64,000 nt of DNA from Erpobdella octoculata (GCA_963978895.1 OZ022242.1:37601073-37665072), one strand, 5' to 3'. Shown: positions 44,001 to 58,605, counted from the first letter of the stretch. A program made the numbers and translations. The notes: generated by a model not told the origin, from the sequence alone.

Positions 44001-45685
44001 ATGAAGGTTGAGCGTATGCTTGCGGGTGAAAATCTTCGTCTGAGAAAAAGAAAATATCGAGATTTGAATCGTCGACTGCATAATGTTGTAATGGATTATG
44101 AGAGTTGTTCATCAACTGGTTATTTGCGGGGATGCAGCCATAACATTAATTTAATAAATTAATAAATTAATTTTTGCTAACATATGTTTGTGTTAAATTA
44201 CTATCTTTTTCATATAAAAGGTAGATTTAATATAATGATATTCTAATCAATTAACACTTGATAATAATTAAGGGGCCATTCATTTATTACGGTCGCCCCG
44301 AGAAAAAAAGAGTGTGTCACGAGTAAATGATGCAGAGAAAGGTGGGCCAAAAATCTGTCATAAGGATTTTTAGCTTTTCTTGGAGTTATTATTTTTGGTA
44401 TTATTTTGAAAAACAAACAATACATAATAAATATAGTAACTATTAATTAACAATTGCCCGCTTTTCTGCAACGAATTCTAACCAACAAATTATCCGCGAC
44501 AATTTGTACGCGACGAATTATCCGGACACAATTGACAAAACTTGTTGTGGTTTAAACTGAATCTATTAACTTTTAACTTGTATTGATATTTCAGGAAAAA
44601 CATCTAAGCCTGGTCCAAAAGAAAGTATGATTTGTACAGTTGCTTCTATATTGTTTTAATTATTTATTTATTATTTGAAAAACTTTTTTATTCATAAATT
44701 TATTAAATTAATAAGAAAAATGTTAGTTTATTATTATAATACATGCCTATTTGTGTTAATGTTGAAAAACACTAACTATACTTTGTTGATCAGAGTAATC
44801 TCATTAGTTAAAATTAAAAGTTTGGCAAAACACTACTATACAATTCTGTAGATTAGTTTAGTTTTTTTTATAGAATAGCATTTATATTTCATTCGCTATA
44901 AGTGTACTGCACGGGCTGGACCACACCTTGATTTTAGGGGTTTTGTTTTGAACGGACTGGGCCGGTCCTAAATTAGCACGTGTCAAGCCTCAAATTTTCG
45001 GCCACGAAACGTGCATGGCCTCAAATAATTAACCCGTGCCGCACTCTAACCGTGTAAAACTTTTAAATTTCAGTTCCAACAAATTTAGTAGAAGAATACA
45101 CGACTCTTACTGAATTGTTTTTACACACTTGTATTTAACTTGACTTCTCTGTCTGTCTGTCGTCAAATTTTGCAATCGATTCTAAACTAACATAGTATCA
45201 TTATTGGTAATAAATACGAGGTTACTTGAGAGGAAATACTTGATAGAAATTACTTTATATATATATATATATCGATTTTATAAAAGTTTGTTTTTAAAAA
45301 ACATAGTTTTTTGATTCACTTGTTAAAGAATGATATTGCATTACAATGTTTATTATTCAACAGGACTGAGAATGGCAGTTAATTTCATGAAAAAATTCTG
45401 CATCCCCATTACTGTAGCCATTATATCAATTGATGTTATAATTCTATTTGTGAGAGTAAGAATTCTTCCCGTTTACATTTTTTTTCTAATGACAATAACT
45501 CAATGTTAACTAATAATACTGTTAACTAATGTGATTTAAGTGCTAGTTTAATTTTTTATTTAGCTGGTTTTTTATATTTTTACTTGTAACAGGCTACTAG
45601 AAAAGCGTGCATGGAAACAACCAACAGTCGAACAAATTATCTGCCAGTTGCAAAACCAACATTAATCGAATTACAAACTCTGTAA
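41060..45685 (+). CDS. CUB-sushi single-pass receptor, copy A
   Basis: Six coding exons: 41060-41160, 41820-42361, 42852-43007, 44595-44624, 45364-45455, 45593-45685. They total 1014 nt, 337 residues. Signal peptide 1-21 (MRITCLNAIIVILALTSQ). Residues 34-86 are a Ser/Thr/Asn/Glu-rich stalk. Residues 87-214 form a CUB-like domain with four Cys and a PWSI motif. Residues 215-266 are a sushi/CCP domain (DRCPP, VGC, LVC, LW, QC). A 30-nt exon encodes a linker, GKTSKPGPKE. The TM segment at about 288-306 contains an Asp. The 30-residue tail has NYLPV, a YxxPhi-type motif, and ends TLIELQTL. The CUB call rests on Cys spacing and pattern, so it is less sure than the sushi call. Copy B has the same exon plan. 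Likely a cell-surface binding protein; ligand unknown. Confidence 0.82.
42385..42560. repeat. Dispersed repeat copy in intron 2 of copy A
   Basis: Reverse-complement relative of 27290-27465 (GTCTGTGGTGATCAAATCTT, TATGACAATACATGAATTTA). It accounts for most of the extra length of this intron over the matching intron of copy B. Confidence 0.6.
43240..43400. repeat. Dispersed repeat copy in intron 3 of copy A
   Basis: GTGTGTGTGGCTTTCTCTGT and TATTGGATGACAATACATAA; inverted relative of 40470-40610. Absent from the matching intron of copy B. Confidence 0.6.
43487..44535 (+). mobile_element. Mutator-like (MULE) transposon remnant in intron 3 of copy A
   Basis: The left side has four or five tandem 15-bp ACAATTCGTCGCAGG units (43497-43570); the right side carries related sequence in inverse orientation (GCGACGAATTATCCGGACAC). 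Between them, 43845-44162 encodes RTNNAVKGWHNAF and a coiled Lys/Arg-rich C-terminus, as at the end of MULE transposases. The catalytic part is missing. The matching intron of copy B lacks the whole insert. Confidence 0.65.
44900..45060. repeat. GGCC-rich dispersed repeat shared by copies A and B
   Basis: GTACTGCACGGGCTGGACC...AACCCGTGCCG in intron 4 of copy A; the same insert lies at 53337-53485 in copy B, so it predates the duplication. Confidence 0.6.
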
Positions 45686-45714
45686 TTTTATGTAAATTGA
45701 AAACTGGTTTATTC

Positions 45715-45720
45715 AATAAA
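45715..45720 (+). promoter_or_regulatory. Candidate polyadenylation signal of copy A
   Basis: AATAAA 30 nt after the stop codon; conserved in copy B (53954-53959). A second AATAAA lies at 45825 (54062 in B). Confidence 0.55.
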
Positions 45721-46689
45721 ATCATAGTTCTCTCTTATTTCACAGTATTCCCTGAATGGTACTACAAATGTTTTGTACCTGGGGTTTTTTAGAGCAATAT
45801 CAGCATACCGCTTGAGGTGGTATCAATAAAATATTTGTAGAGCAATATTATTAAAACTTGATTGATGTTCTTTATTACTTAAATATCAGTTTACTCAGAA
45901 AATAGAGTATTTAAACAAATCAAGATTTTGAGAAATACGTATTGGAAAAAACATTTCCAAACCGATTCTGTTAAAAAGAGCTTCAGCGCAATTGTGATTG
46001 AGTTATTTGGTTAAGCCTTGCACCTGGAAAAAGTACTAACTTGGCACAGTAGCGTTGCTGGAGTTTTTGGCACCAGGGGCAAATCTAATAAAAAACGCGC
46101 CCCTAGAAAATTCCATCTGTAAAATTTTCCTCCAAAAATTGCTGATGAGCGGGTAGAGGGTGTAGATATTTTTTCCTGAACTTTTCGAAAACCTTACACT
46201 TTATTGCCTCCGCTGATATTTTGCCCCCTTGGTACAGGCACCCGGGGTGACTGCCCTCTGTTTCCTTTTGCTACACCCCTAACTTGGCATGGTTTTTTAT
46301 TTTTTTGCTACGACGACAATTTTTTTCTTTGATATATTACTGTCATAAGTGTTCAACAAAGACATAAAACAGAGCTTTTTAAAAGCCCGACTAGTGCCTT
46401 GGATAATAATTTAATTCTTATAACGAGAATACTAAACCGCTATTTTCACAATCTATGTAATAACAAGTGAAGCAAAAAACAAAGTTTTTAAAAACACACT
46501 TTTATATTTTTAAACTATTCAAGTGATCATTTGACATCCTCTGGACGTTGATGTTGTCCAATCAATCCGAAAATTAGATATGTTACATAAACAACGAGCA
46601 TACTAGCGTAGACAATAAATAGTTTGACGAAAATATCACAAATAATTATTCAATTAAATTTTGTTTAATCGATCCAAATATTTGATTGA

Positions 46690-46835
46690 ATGCATTGTTA
46701 ATCAGTTTGGAGGTATGTTTAAATTTTTAAGTCTCTAGCTCATCGGGAAGTTAGTTTAAAATCGATTGCAAAATTTGACGACAGACAGACAGACAGAGAA
46801 GTCAAGTTAAGTAAAAGTGTGTAAAAAATGAGATT
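46690..46835. repeat. Dispersed repeat copy (AAATCGATTGCAAAATTTGACG family)
   Basis: TCTCTAGCTCATCGGGAAGT and a four-copy CAGA run. Inverse-orientation relatives are at 45115-45195 (intron of copy A) and 61505-61690. Confidence 0.65.
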
Positions 46836-47341
46836 ATGTATGCATGTGTGTTTGTCAAGTGGCGGATCTAGACTTCTTAAGGGAAGATGCCAAAAAAGGC
46901 GGGAGGGGCCAAAAAACGGTGGAAGCGGCTGAAAACTGCGGAAAGCAAACATTTGACTCAAAAGGTAATGAATTCTTCTTCTTAATTAGGTCAATTTGAA
47001 CTTTTCTCACTCATTCTTAGTTTTAAACGTCATTTCTCGTACTATTAATTTCATAAACTTTTTTAGTTTTTCAAAAAAGTAATTTTTAAAATCGACGGGG
47101 GAGCATGGTCCCCCCGGCTCTCCTGGATCCACGTTCATCCGACCGTAATAAAATTTTCACCCTGAGAGTCATAGAAGATTTTTGTAAGAACATTGAAATC
47201 GGTCACAATATGAGCGGAAGCGAAGAAGCAAGCGAAAACAGAAAAAAAAAACTGTGAGCGAAAAAGCGAGCGAGAAAGATAATGCGACCGGGAGCGGGCA
47301 GGCGACCGAGAGTGGGAAAGCGATAGTGTGCACTTTGTAAA

Positions 47342-47660
47342 ATGCTACATTTACTATTTGCGGTAGAGCGACAACACCATCGCCTCAAAGAAGCCTTAAA
47401 AGCCTTAAAAGCCTTAAAAGCAAAATCAGAAAACGCTTCACGAGACTGGCTCAACAATTTCCCATTAGTGCTGTTAAGTCTGAATAATTCCATCAGCGAG
47501 GACACTGGCACCAGCGCGCTCAGGCAGTTTACGGTGTCGACAACTTAATAATCCCGGCTGCATTCTAGACGGAAATCTCAACATTGATCATCCAGAAACA
47601 CCAAATCGTGATTTCACACGACAGCGTGCCTACACAGCTGGAAACATCATCCGTCTATAC
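47342..47660 (+). mobile_element. Ty3/gypsy integrase fragment, frameshifted
   Basis: 47342-47548 reads VERQHHRLKEALKA and NFPLVLLSLNNSI, as in the C-terminal part of gypsy-type integrases. It has a triplicated 9-bp GCCTTAAAA segment. Similarity continues in other frames to about 47660 with stops between. Inactive. Confidence 0.65.
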
Positions 47661-47661
47661 G

Positions 47662-48864
<1,203 letters not shown>

Positions 48865-48875
48865 TATATATATAT

Positions 48876-50422
<1,547 letters not shown>

Positions 50423-50754
50423 CTTATAGCATATATCTAGGATATTATTACCCTGCTAGCTTTGTAAAATAATAAACATCTTGAAATCAGTCAAACAAAC
50501 GAAGTTACAGCCTGGACTTTGCAGTACTCTAATTCAGTACTCTCATATTCACAAATCTGACAAAGTGAGTGCACATAACAAAATTTAAATATTTTGACAA
50601 AAATTTTATATAAAACTCATTTAAGAAGCCTACTCATTACTATTAAAAAAGCATAATGAAACTGCAACCGCGTATAAATAACTAATTTTAATTCCTAGTC
50701 ACGTAACTGAGATAGGAAAACTCAAAATGGCATAAATCGCCAAGCTAGATTAAA

Positions 50755-51040
50755 TATTACATAATATTCATGATTAAATTTAAATACAATTATAAAGCGG
50801 CTTATGGCTACGCTCTTTGCAGTTGAAACCAAATGAATAAATTAAAACCAAAACATTAATTGTTGCCTAAGAGATACTGACCAGTGCGCCTGTGTAATAA
50901 TGGCTGAGCCTGGGCTGCATCGATTCCTTGTTACTATTATCTTTGCACTTCCGCGGCCTAACAAAGACGGCTAGTCATTGAAGGTTTTGTAGTGATTTCA
51001 TAGGATAGCTCGTTCAGCTCAAGTGTTCGGTACTTGTGTG
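50755..51040 (+). promoter_or_regulatory. Upstream region and non-coding first exon of CUB-sushi copy B
   Basis: Shares ATTACATAATATTCATGA (50756-50773) and long flanking similarity with copy A from about 50450 on. First-exon donor at 51040/51041; the next exon starts at 51231. The first intron is about 100 bp longer than in copy A because of sequence at about 51055-51165. Confidence 0.55.
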
Positions 51041-51255
51041 GTAAGAATAATTAAAAACTCACAATTATAAATATTTGATTAAAATGTTCGCTTCAATAAA
51101 ATGTGTTTAACTAGTTTATTGTGTTTGTGTTTAGCAACAACTTGCTGTTACTTTGGTAAATTTCAACTGCAATGATTAAGATGTTTAAAACTTGTTCAAC
51201 TTTAATTATACATCAATTATATATTTTCAGAAAAAACAACGTATCAAGATCTGGA

Positions 51256-53924
51256 ATGCGGATTACTTGTTTGAATGCGATTATTGTGATTCTAGCTTTT
51301 ACTTCACAGATAAATGGACAAACATTGGAAAGCCTGTTCTACAAAACAACACAGAGGTTAGCTAACAAAAGCATTAGCTTATAAATATAAACAACAGTAG
51401 TGCACTCAAAGATGGAAAGGGGTTTAGGGATTAGAACCCACAAAAAAACTCCAAACAAATAAATAAATAAACTGGTTTAGTGTTGATAAAAACAAAAAAA
51501 CTATTAAAATATTTTTTTTGAAAAATCATACATTTTTTAGAAAATTCCTTTTATGCAATAGAACCTATTGCTTGCACGGAATATACCCGGAGGATCCATA
51601 TATAAATATGGCAAAAAACCTAATTTTGAAATTTTTTATTTAAAAATGTGTTGTAATTGTATAAATATTTCAGACCATAATAGACTCTATTTTAAGTAAA
51701 ACCAAGAATATAAAAATTTTATCTAAAATTACCCCGTGTATTTGTTTATTCTAATTATTTGAAAAAAAGTTCCGGACATGTTTTAATATTATCATTTTTG
51801 ATTTTGAGTTATTTTGTTTTTAATCTTAAACGTTGTTTACCCGTATTGAAAACATTTGCTGGATTAAGAATTAATTAATTATTTAATTATTAAAATTTGA
51901 ACTTTTTGTTTTACAACATACCCTCAAAAAAATCCAGGGAAAACCTATGATATACACAATTTTTATTTATAAAAAACTGTTGATTACCTCTAACCGCGTT
52001 TATAAATAAAATAAAGCAGAAATGAAGCGTTAGAACATAACACAGAAAAAAAACGAATTGAAAACACGGACGTAGAGAGTTCAACAATATTTCCAGCCAG
52101 CTCAGAAGCATTCAACAACAACACTACCACAGCGATAATCTCGAGTAACACCAATCCAAGCAATGAAAGCAAATGCCAAATAATTTTGATTCCCAATCAG
52201 AAGTCTGTTCTCAAAATCAATCCTCTCAATTTTGACGATGGTTGTGGCGATATCGGCCGTCCATGGTCGATCAGAACAAACGAAGGAGCCACTTTGAAAT
52301 TCAGTCATAGAGTTAGTCAATCTAATGCTCAAAAACATTCTGCACTTTGTCAGTTGTTCAAAGTCACTTTGAAAGACGGATTTTCCGAAAAGGCGGTGGA
52401 CATCTGTGAGGATGGCACCAAAGGGTTTTACCGTTTAAGAACAGGTGTCGAGGTTTTTAAGAGCACCAGCAGTGAAGTGAACATTTATGTTTACAAAAAC
52501 AATCAAATGAGAATGCACGATGAACAGAAAGATATGGAAATTTTGCTTGAAGTAGAATGTGAGTTTTTTTGCTGATTAAAATTTTTGAATGAACACATTA
52601 AGGTGCTGCATTCATTTTTTATAGCAATAACGATAAAATTTCTCTAAGCTTTACTTGAAACTATTTTTTTCCAATCCACAGCTGACAGATGCCCGCCTAT
52701 TGAAAAACCCTCCAATACCTGGGTTAGTAGAAGAGGTAACTTAGTGAAAGTGGGTTGCCTGTACTCAGAACAGGAGTGGATACTAGTCTGCCAAGATGAT
52801 GATTTGTGGCTCAGCTACGAAGAAAAACAGTGCCCAGGTTTGTCTTTATTACCTTCTTTTTAATTATGTCTGCCAAAATAATTTGTCCAAAATGTTCATT
52901 TTTACCCTTTTTTTTACACAAAAGCAAGCTAAGCCTTATTCAAATTGGCTCATTGAGTTAACTGTATGACAAAATTTGTTGTGGTTTAAACTGAATTTAT
53001 TAACTTTTAACTTGTATTGATATTTCAGGAAAAACACATAAGCCTAGTCCAAAAGAAAGTATGTTTTGTACAATTGATTGTTTAATGTTTTAATTAACAA
53101 TTTATTAATCGAAAAACTTATTTATTCATTAATTTTTGACATTAGTAAGAAAAATGTTAATTTAATATTATCTTATTAACTTGTTTGTTTTAATGTTAAA
53201 AAACTAGATATACTTCGTTGATCAGAGTAATCTCACTAGCTAAAATCAAAAATGTTTGAAAAACACCACCATACACTTTTGCTAAGTAGATTATAGTTTT
53301 TTGTTATAAAATAGTAATTAAATCTTATTCGTTATTAGTGTACTACACGGTCTGGACCACGCTTTGATTTTAGGGGTTTTCGTTTCAAACGGACTGAGCC
53401 GGGCCCAGATTAGCACGGGCCAGGTCCCAAATTTTAAGCTATGAAACGTACATGGCATCAAGAAATCAACCCGTGCCGTACTATAACCATGGAAAATTTT
53501 TAAATTTCACTTCCAACAAATTTAGTAAGAGAATACACGACTCTTATTAGATTGTTTTTAAATTATGTTTTTTGCATTACATTGTTTATTATTCAACAGG
53601 ACTGAGAACGGGAGTTAATTTCATGAGAAAATTTTGCATCCCCTTCACTGGAACCATTTTTTCAATTGTTTTTATAATTCTACTTGTTAAAGTAAGATTT
53701 CTTCTTGTTTCAAATAATTTTTCTTTTTTCTATTGATAATTACTCAATGTTAATTATTTAATCTGTTAATTATTGTTTTTCGACTATTAGTTTACTTTAT
53801 TACTTAGCTGGTTTTTAATATTTTTTTACAGTGTATTAGAAAAAGATGTATGCTATCAAACAGCAGTCAAACAGATTATCTTCGTCTTGTAGAACCGACA
53901 TTCATCGAATTACAAACTCTGTAA
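51256..53924 (+). CDS. CUB-sushi single-pass receptor, copy B
   Basis: Six coding exons: 51256-51356, 52017-52558, 52682-52837, 53029-53058, 53600-53691, 53832-53924. All have the same lengths as in copy A (101, 542, 156, 30, 92, 93 nt), 337 residues. Signal peptide (MRITCLNAIIVILAFTSQ), Ser/Thr/Asn stalk, CUB-like domain, sushi domain, linker GKTHKPSPKE, TM segment without the Asp of copy A, and a tail with DYLRL and ...FIELQTL. The acceptor of exon 2 is AAATAAAG rather than the ACACAG of copy A, a weaker but usable AG. Replacements relative to A cluster in the CUB C-terminal segment (NNQMRMHDEQ versus NNQIKMQEKQ) and in the middle of the sushi domain. A recent tandem duplicate, apparently intact. 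Confidence 0.82.
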
Positions 53925-53953
53925 TTATCAGTGATTTGAAATTTGATTTATTC

Positions 53954-53959
53954 AATAAA
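53954..53959 (+). promoter_or_regulatory. Candidate polyadenylation signal of copy B
   Basis: AATAAA 30 nt after the stop, same position as in copy A. Confidence 0.55.
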
Positions 53960-54395
53960 ATCATAGTTCTCCCTTATTTCACAGTATTTCCTGGAATGGT
54001 ACTACTGAGGTTTTGTACTTAGGCTTTTGGAGAGCAATATCATTATATCCCTGGGGGTATCAATAAAATATTTGTAAAGCAATTTTATCATGACTTTTGA
54101 TTGATGTTCATCATTAAAATTTTCCTATTTAAATATCAATTTACTCAGAAAATAGAGCATTTAAACATATTTAGATCGGACTGATTTTGGGAAATACGTT
54201 ATGGAAAAAGCATTTCCAAACCAATGCTGTTAAAATGAGTTCCAGCGCAGTTGTGATTGAGTTATTTGGTTAACCCAAAAAAAGCTGATTTTGATTTCAC
54301 AGTTGTTTTTTCCTTCCTTTAAATATAACCTACCCTACCAACAGCTGTGCATTTAAAAGTTATAATTGGATATTGAAAAGGCTTGAAAACTTTAT

Positions 54396-54860
54396 TTATT
54401 TAAAGACTAAATGAATTCGTCGATGTCCTGGTGAATCCCAGCGCTGCAAAATCTTTAAAGGATCCTCTGGAATCTTGCGGTGAATGTGCAGTAAAGCAAA
54501 TTCAGAAAGGCGATCTTGACCGCAAGTGCTTTGCGGCCATGTCTTAAAGCGCTTTAATGCGGAGGATGACCGTTCGCATGGACAGGAAGAAACAGGAAGC
54601 ATTGAAAACAGATGAAACACCGTCCTTAAGTTTAGAAAAAAATCTGGTTTAGTGACTTTATAAGTTTCTTCTTCTAATGATGTTGGCAACGCAACACTTT
54701 GGACCGCTTTTGTACTATTTTTCTCAGGAAAAAGAAGATCTGGCTTGAAAAGCCAAAACAAGTCTCGGGCTTTTCCTTGCATGGAAGTTAGCAGCAAAAA
54801 AGTCACTTTAAGCAATATAACTTGATCATCTAAAAATCGTTTATTCAATTCCTGTAACAC
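54396..54860 (-). mobile_element. hAT-family transposase C-terminal fragment
   Basis: A 154-codon minus-strand frame ends with PVSSCPCERSSSALKRFKTW and a RLSEFALLHIHR segment, the hAT dimerisation motif as found in ZMYM1/P52rIPK-like proteins. No catalytic core or zinc finger is present nearby, so it is a remnant. Confidence 0.7.
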
Positions 54861-55159
54861 GTGATCAATGAACGATGAAACATGTTCACTCGGAAGTGAT
54901 TTTCAATGGAGACTGTTGGAGCATTGGCTCGATTCCTCTGCTTTGCAGTGATTCTGGAACCTGCTGGTTCAACTCCAACGAGGCGGGATATTGTTGCGGC
55001 TTTTACATAAACATTTCACTGAAAGCTGATTCGTCAGAACATTTGTCGTGAAGTATATTTTTTACAATCTTTGCTGCTAGATAAAACTGAAACAAATTGA
55101 AATCCGCTTTCTGTAGCTGAAGGCTGAACGGATATGTAAAGGACAGGACAATTTATACA

Positions 55160-55338
55160 GTAACAGATGCGAGAAAGCAAACTGGAGCGGGAAAACGACC
55201 GGGAGCGGGAAAGCGACCGGGAACGGGAAATAATCAGGAACATGAGAGCGACCGGGAACGTGAGAGCAACCGGGGAAGGAAACGGGAGCAAGAAAAACAA
55301 TAAAAAAAACCCAGGGCAACGCCGGGTACCCTGCTAGT
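55160..55338 (+). mobile_element. Candidate Helitron 3' end
   Basis: An AGCGACCGGGAACGGGAAA-rich stretch is followed by CCCAGGGCAACGCCGGGTAC and terminal CTGCTAG|T, compatible with the hairpin plus CTRR-T end of Helitrons. Similar AGCGGGAA-rich debris lies at about 47210-47330 and 61015-61090. Confidence 0.5.
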
Positions 55339-55439
55339 TATGTTATAATCAGCAAGACCATAAAGGTTTATTAATGTATTTTTTATCTAGGTTGTTGTCT
55401 ACATTACTTATAACAACATATTCATGGTAAATATGACTC

Positions 55440-55676
55440 CTTATTACATAATATTCATGAAGTTATTTGAATACTAATGTAACTGGCGTATGTGTATGCT
55501 ATCTGGTCAGCCGTTATCCAAATGAATAAATTATAGCCTAGCCTTGTAGATCCTGGGCTGCGCCTTATTGTTGTGTTTTATCTTTACACCTAGACTGCCT
55601 AACAAAGCAGCTAGGCTTTAAGCATTTTGTTGTGTTTTCAGAAGCAGTATCTTGTTTAGCTCTGGTGTACGGTCTG
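55440..55676 (+). promoter_or_regulatory. Upstream region and non-coding first exon of CUB-sushi copy C
   Basis: ATTACATAATATTCATGA at 55443-55460, then CCAAATGAATAAATTA and CTGCCTAACAAAGCAGCTAG, in the same order as copies A and B. First-exon donor at 55676/55677; the next exon starts at 55853. Confidence 0.55.
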
Positions 55677-55877
55677 GTAAGAATAATTGAAAGTTTGCTA
55701 GTTTATTTTCAATCATCTCTTAATAATCTCTTAATTACGGCATAGGGCGTATTTTTTGTTGCTACAATTTGAAATGTTCACAACAAACACTTAAGCAATT
55801 TAAGACTATTTTAGTTTTTTTAAAGCTACAAATAATATTATTATACTTTCAGAAAGAACAACGCATCAGGGTCTGAA

Positions 55878-58605
55878 ATGCGGATTACTAGTTTCAATGT
55901 AGTTGTGTTGATCTTAACTCTAATTCTGCCAATAAATGGAAAAAGTACTGAATGGCCAGTTTCTCAAAACAGCAATGAGGTTAGCGAACAAAATCAGCAG
56001 CTTATAAAAAACGTAACAGTTTTTGTTTATAAATAAGGTCGCTCATATTGACCGTGCGCACATTGTCAAATCAATAACTATTAGTAATATTGAGACCTAG
56101 ACTGGACCACCTGGATAACTGGCGATTGCCAGGTAGGACAAATGGCATGGTATTAAGGTTTACCCCATACCGGTCATTAATACCCACCATCCTGTTTCCG
56201 TGAGCCAAATGTTTCACTACGCCAGGTAGGTTAAGAAGTGGTAGCCAGTCCGGCCTTGATTTTATTTAATAATACTACTGGTTAATAATAGTAACTGTTG
56301 TCAGTGCGTACCGAAGATTGTACGCTCACAGTCAATAGCGCAAATAACTATGAACAGTGCAAGCCAAAACGTTAAAAATTGGTCCAGGCGCATACGCAAA
56401 TTAATTTTTTTGGAAATATTCAAACTTTTTAACCCAGACAGATTTACAACGTAGTTTAAACAATAAAACAAATTTTTAGCTGTTTTCCAAAAGATTTCGC
56501 AGCGCACTGTCAACAATCATTTGTGGTATTGAAATTGCGCTGTGTACATAGATTAAACAATAAAAATTGCTTATACCTGGAAGAGTTAAAACGAGGTTTT
56601 AAAATTAAATGCAATAGGGAAACGAAAGAAAACGAAGCATAGAAGAGAAGAAAAGTCTAAACAATCAAAACAACTGCCAGATGACTGTGATTCCTAACCA
56701 GAAAACATTCGTAACAATCGATCTTGTCAATACTGAGGGCAACTGCGGCAGTAGCAATAATCCGTGGCTGATCAAAACAAACGGAAGAACAACTTTGAAA
56801 TTCAGTTATGGAATTCATCAGTCAAAATCTGAAAATCCTTCGCCTTTCTGTCAATTCTATCAAATCAATTTTCAAGACGGAACGTCTAATGATGCGGTGG
56901 ACATCTGTGACGATGGCACCAGAGGTTTCTACCTTTCAGAGCCAGGTGTCAAGGCTTATGAGAGCATGAGCAGTGAGGTAAAAATTTATGTCAATAAAAG
57001 AGATCAGATGAGAATGCAAGCTAAAGGGGAAAATGTGGAGGTTATTTTTGAAGTCGAAAGTAAGTTTTTTCTTTTCAGATTTATTTTTTTCGATATCTCA
57101 AAAACTCACAAATATTAACTTGAAAATTTACTTTCATTGACAGCTGACAGATGTCAACCTTTTTTAAAGCAATTTGATGTATGGCTAAGAAGGAAAGGTA
57201 ACGAGGTGGTTTTAACTTGTTTTTATTCGACAACAGAGAAGACAGCGGTCTGCAATGGTTATGGTGTGTGGCTCTGCGATTTAAAACAGTGCCCACGTCC
57301 CACAGGTTCGTAATTTTAAATGCTTGTTTAATAACTAAGATATCATCAACATACATAGTTTTTGAGGTCTGTTTGTATCTATGTTTGAAATTCGCGTAAC
57401 TTTTTTAAGTAGAACTGTAACTAAAAAACTAGAAAATTTAAGTTTTTTGTAAAAATATAAATTAAATTTATTTGATCATTACTGAAAACCGTAAAAAATA
57501 TCGATTTTTTCACCTTTACCGTATATATAATCACCATTGCAAAATGTTAGACAAAAACATTTGCTAAAGATAAGTGGTTTTAAAATAACACTAATTTGAT
57601 TTACTTTAATTAAATACTGTAATTATTACTTTAGTTAAAAATATCGATAACAATGTTTTTCATACACGGTTTAAGTTTCAAGTAAAACTTTTTGGATAAA
57701 TTAGTGGTAGGTTAGCTGAGTTGGTAGTGTTAGACTCCACCAACTCAGTTAACCTAGCGCTTACTAGGTAGTAAAATATGTAAGTGTTGATGATATAACA
57801 TTGTAGGTATCTTAAATCAGCCAAATCTCAAAAAGATTTTACATAAAAATAATTTTTCTTTTAGATCATTCCATCTATTGAAGTCGTTTTTTGGCAATAT
57901 CTGTTGTGAAATGAATTGATTAGAGTAACTTTAAATTTTCATTGATTTTTCAGAAAATGCAGAAATATACATGAATGTACCTGAACGTTACGATAGTATG
58001 TTTTATACTGTTTAATGACTATTTTTTCAATTGTTAACTAATTTCTGCTTAAAAATAAATTTATTTAGGTACTTACAAAATATGACAATAGTATAAAAAA
58101 GGTTAATTTGTTGTCTTACTTGCTTGTTTGTGCTCTTATCAAATTTGCTAAAGCTGTGTTAAAAATTATTAAGTAACCTATGCTCAGTTGATGCAGGGTA
58201 GAGCCCTGCGTGGGCCGATTTTTTTGCGAGGCCGGCCTTCATTAAAGACCAACTAAGATGCGTTATCAGCGACAAACTATAATAACAAGTTCTAGCAGAT
58301 TTGTTACAAAATATATTTTTAGTATTTACAATTAGATTGTTTTTGCGAATATATAATGCCTTATATATATTATTGATACTCAGCTGAAGAAAACTTAAGA
58401 GATAGACTCGTGGTATTGCCTTTCCCACCGTTATTGTCTCTAATTTCCTTGGCGGTAACCGTTTGGGCGGTAAGAACTTTTTCAGTTTAAAATTTTGTAT
58501 TTTTTTCTAAAAAATTAGTTATTAATTAACTGTTATTATTAATTATTCTTATTTCAACAGGTTAGAAGAAGGAAGAAAAAAACAGCAAGCACGCAAACAG
58601 TTTAG
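55878..58605 (+). CDS. CUB-sushi single-pass receptor, copy C (divergent)
   Basis: Six coding exons: 55878-55979, 56618-57059, 57144-57305, 57954-57995, 58384-58469, 58561-58605. They total 879 nt, 292 residues. Signal peptide MRITSFNVVVLILTLILP. The first intron is phase 0 (phase 2 in A and B), and exon 2 lacks the Ser/Thr stalk, starting GNERKRSIEEKK. CUB-like domain at about 54-181 (PWLIKT, DICDDG). Sushi domain at about 182-235 with an extra Cys (WLCDLKQC). The linker exon is 42 nt and unrelated to that of A/B (EIYMNVPERY). TM at about 259-278 includes a PFPPL start. The 14-residue tail is strongly basic (RRRKKK) with no tyrosine. Same gene plan but different stalk, linker and tail, so downstream coupling may differ. 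Confidence 0.8.
56093..56258. mobile_element. MITE-like element in intron 1 of copy C
   Basis: Ends CTAGACTGGAC and GTAGCCAGTCCGGCC form imperfect inverted repeats; internal GCGATTGCCAGGTAG and CCCCATACCGGTCAT. The same element is in intron 1 of copy D. Confidence 0.6.
57711..57760. repeat. Short inverted repeat with tRNA A-box-like sequence
   Basis: TAGGTTAGCTGAGTTGGTAG pairs with CCACCAACTCAGTTAACCTA with two or three mismatches. TAGCTGAGTTGGTAG resembles a tRNA D-arm/A box. In intron 3 of copy C. Confidence 0.6.

Noticed and set aside
45607..45792. 61-codon frame after receptor copy A
   Set aside because: It overlaps the last coding exon in a different frame and runs through the 3' UTR.
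55034..55319. Ser/Arg-rich minus-strand frames
   Set aside because: They come from the AGCGGGAA-type repeat next to a candidate Helitron end; not coding.
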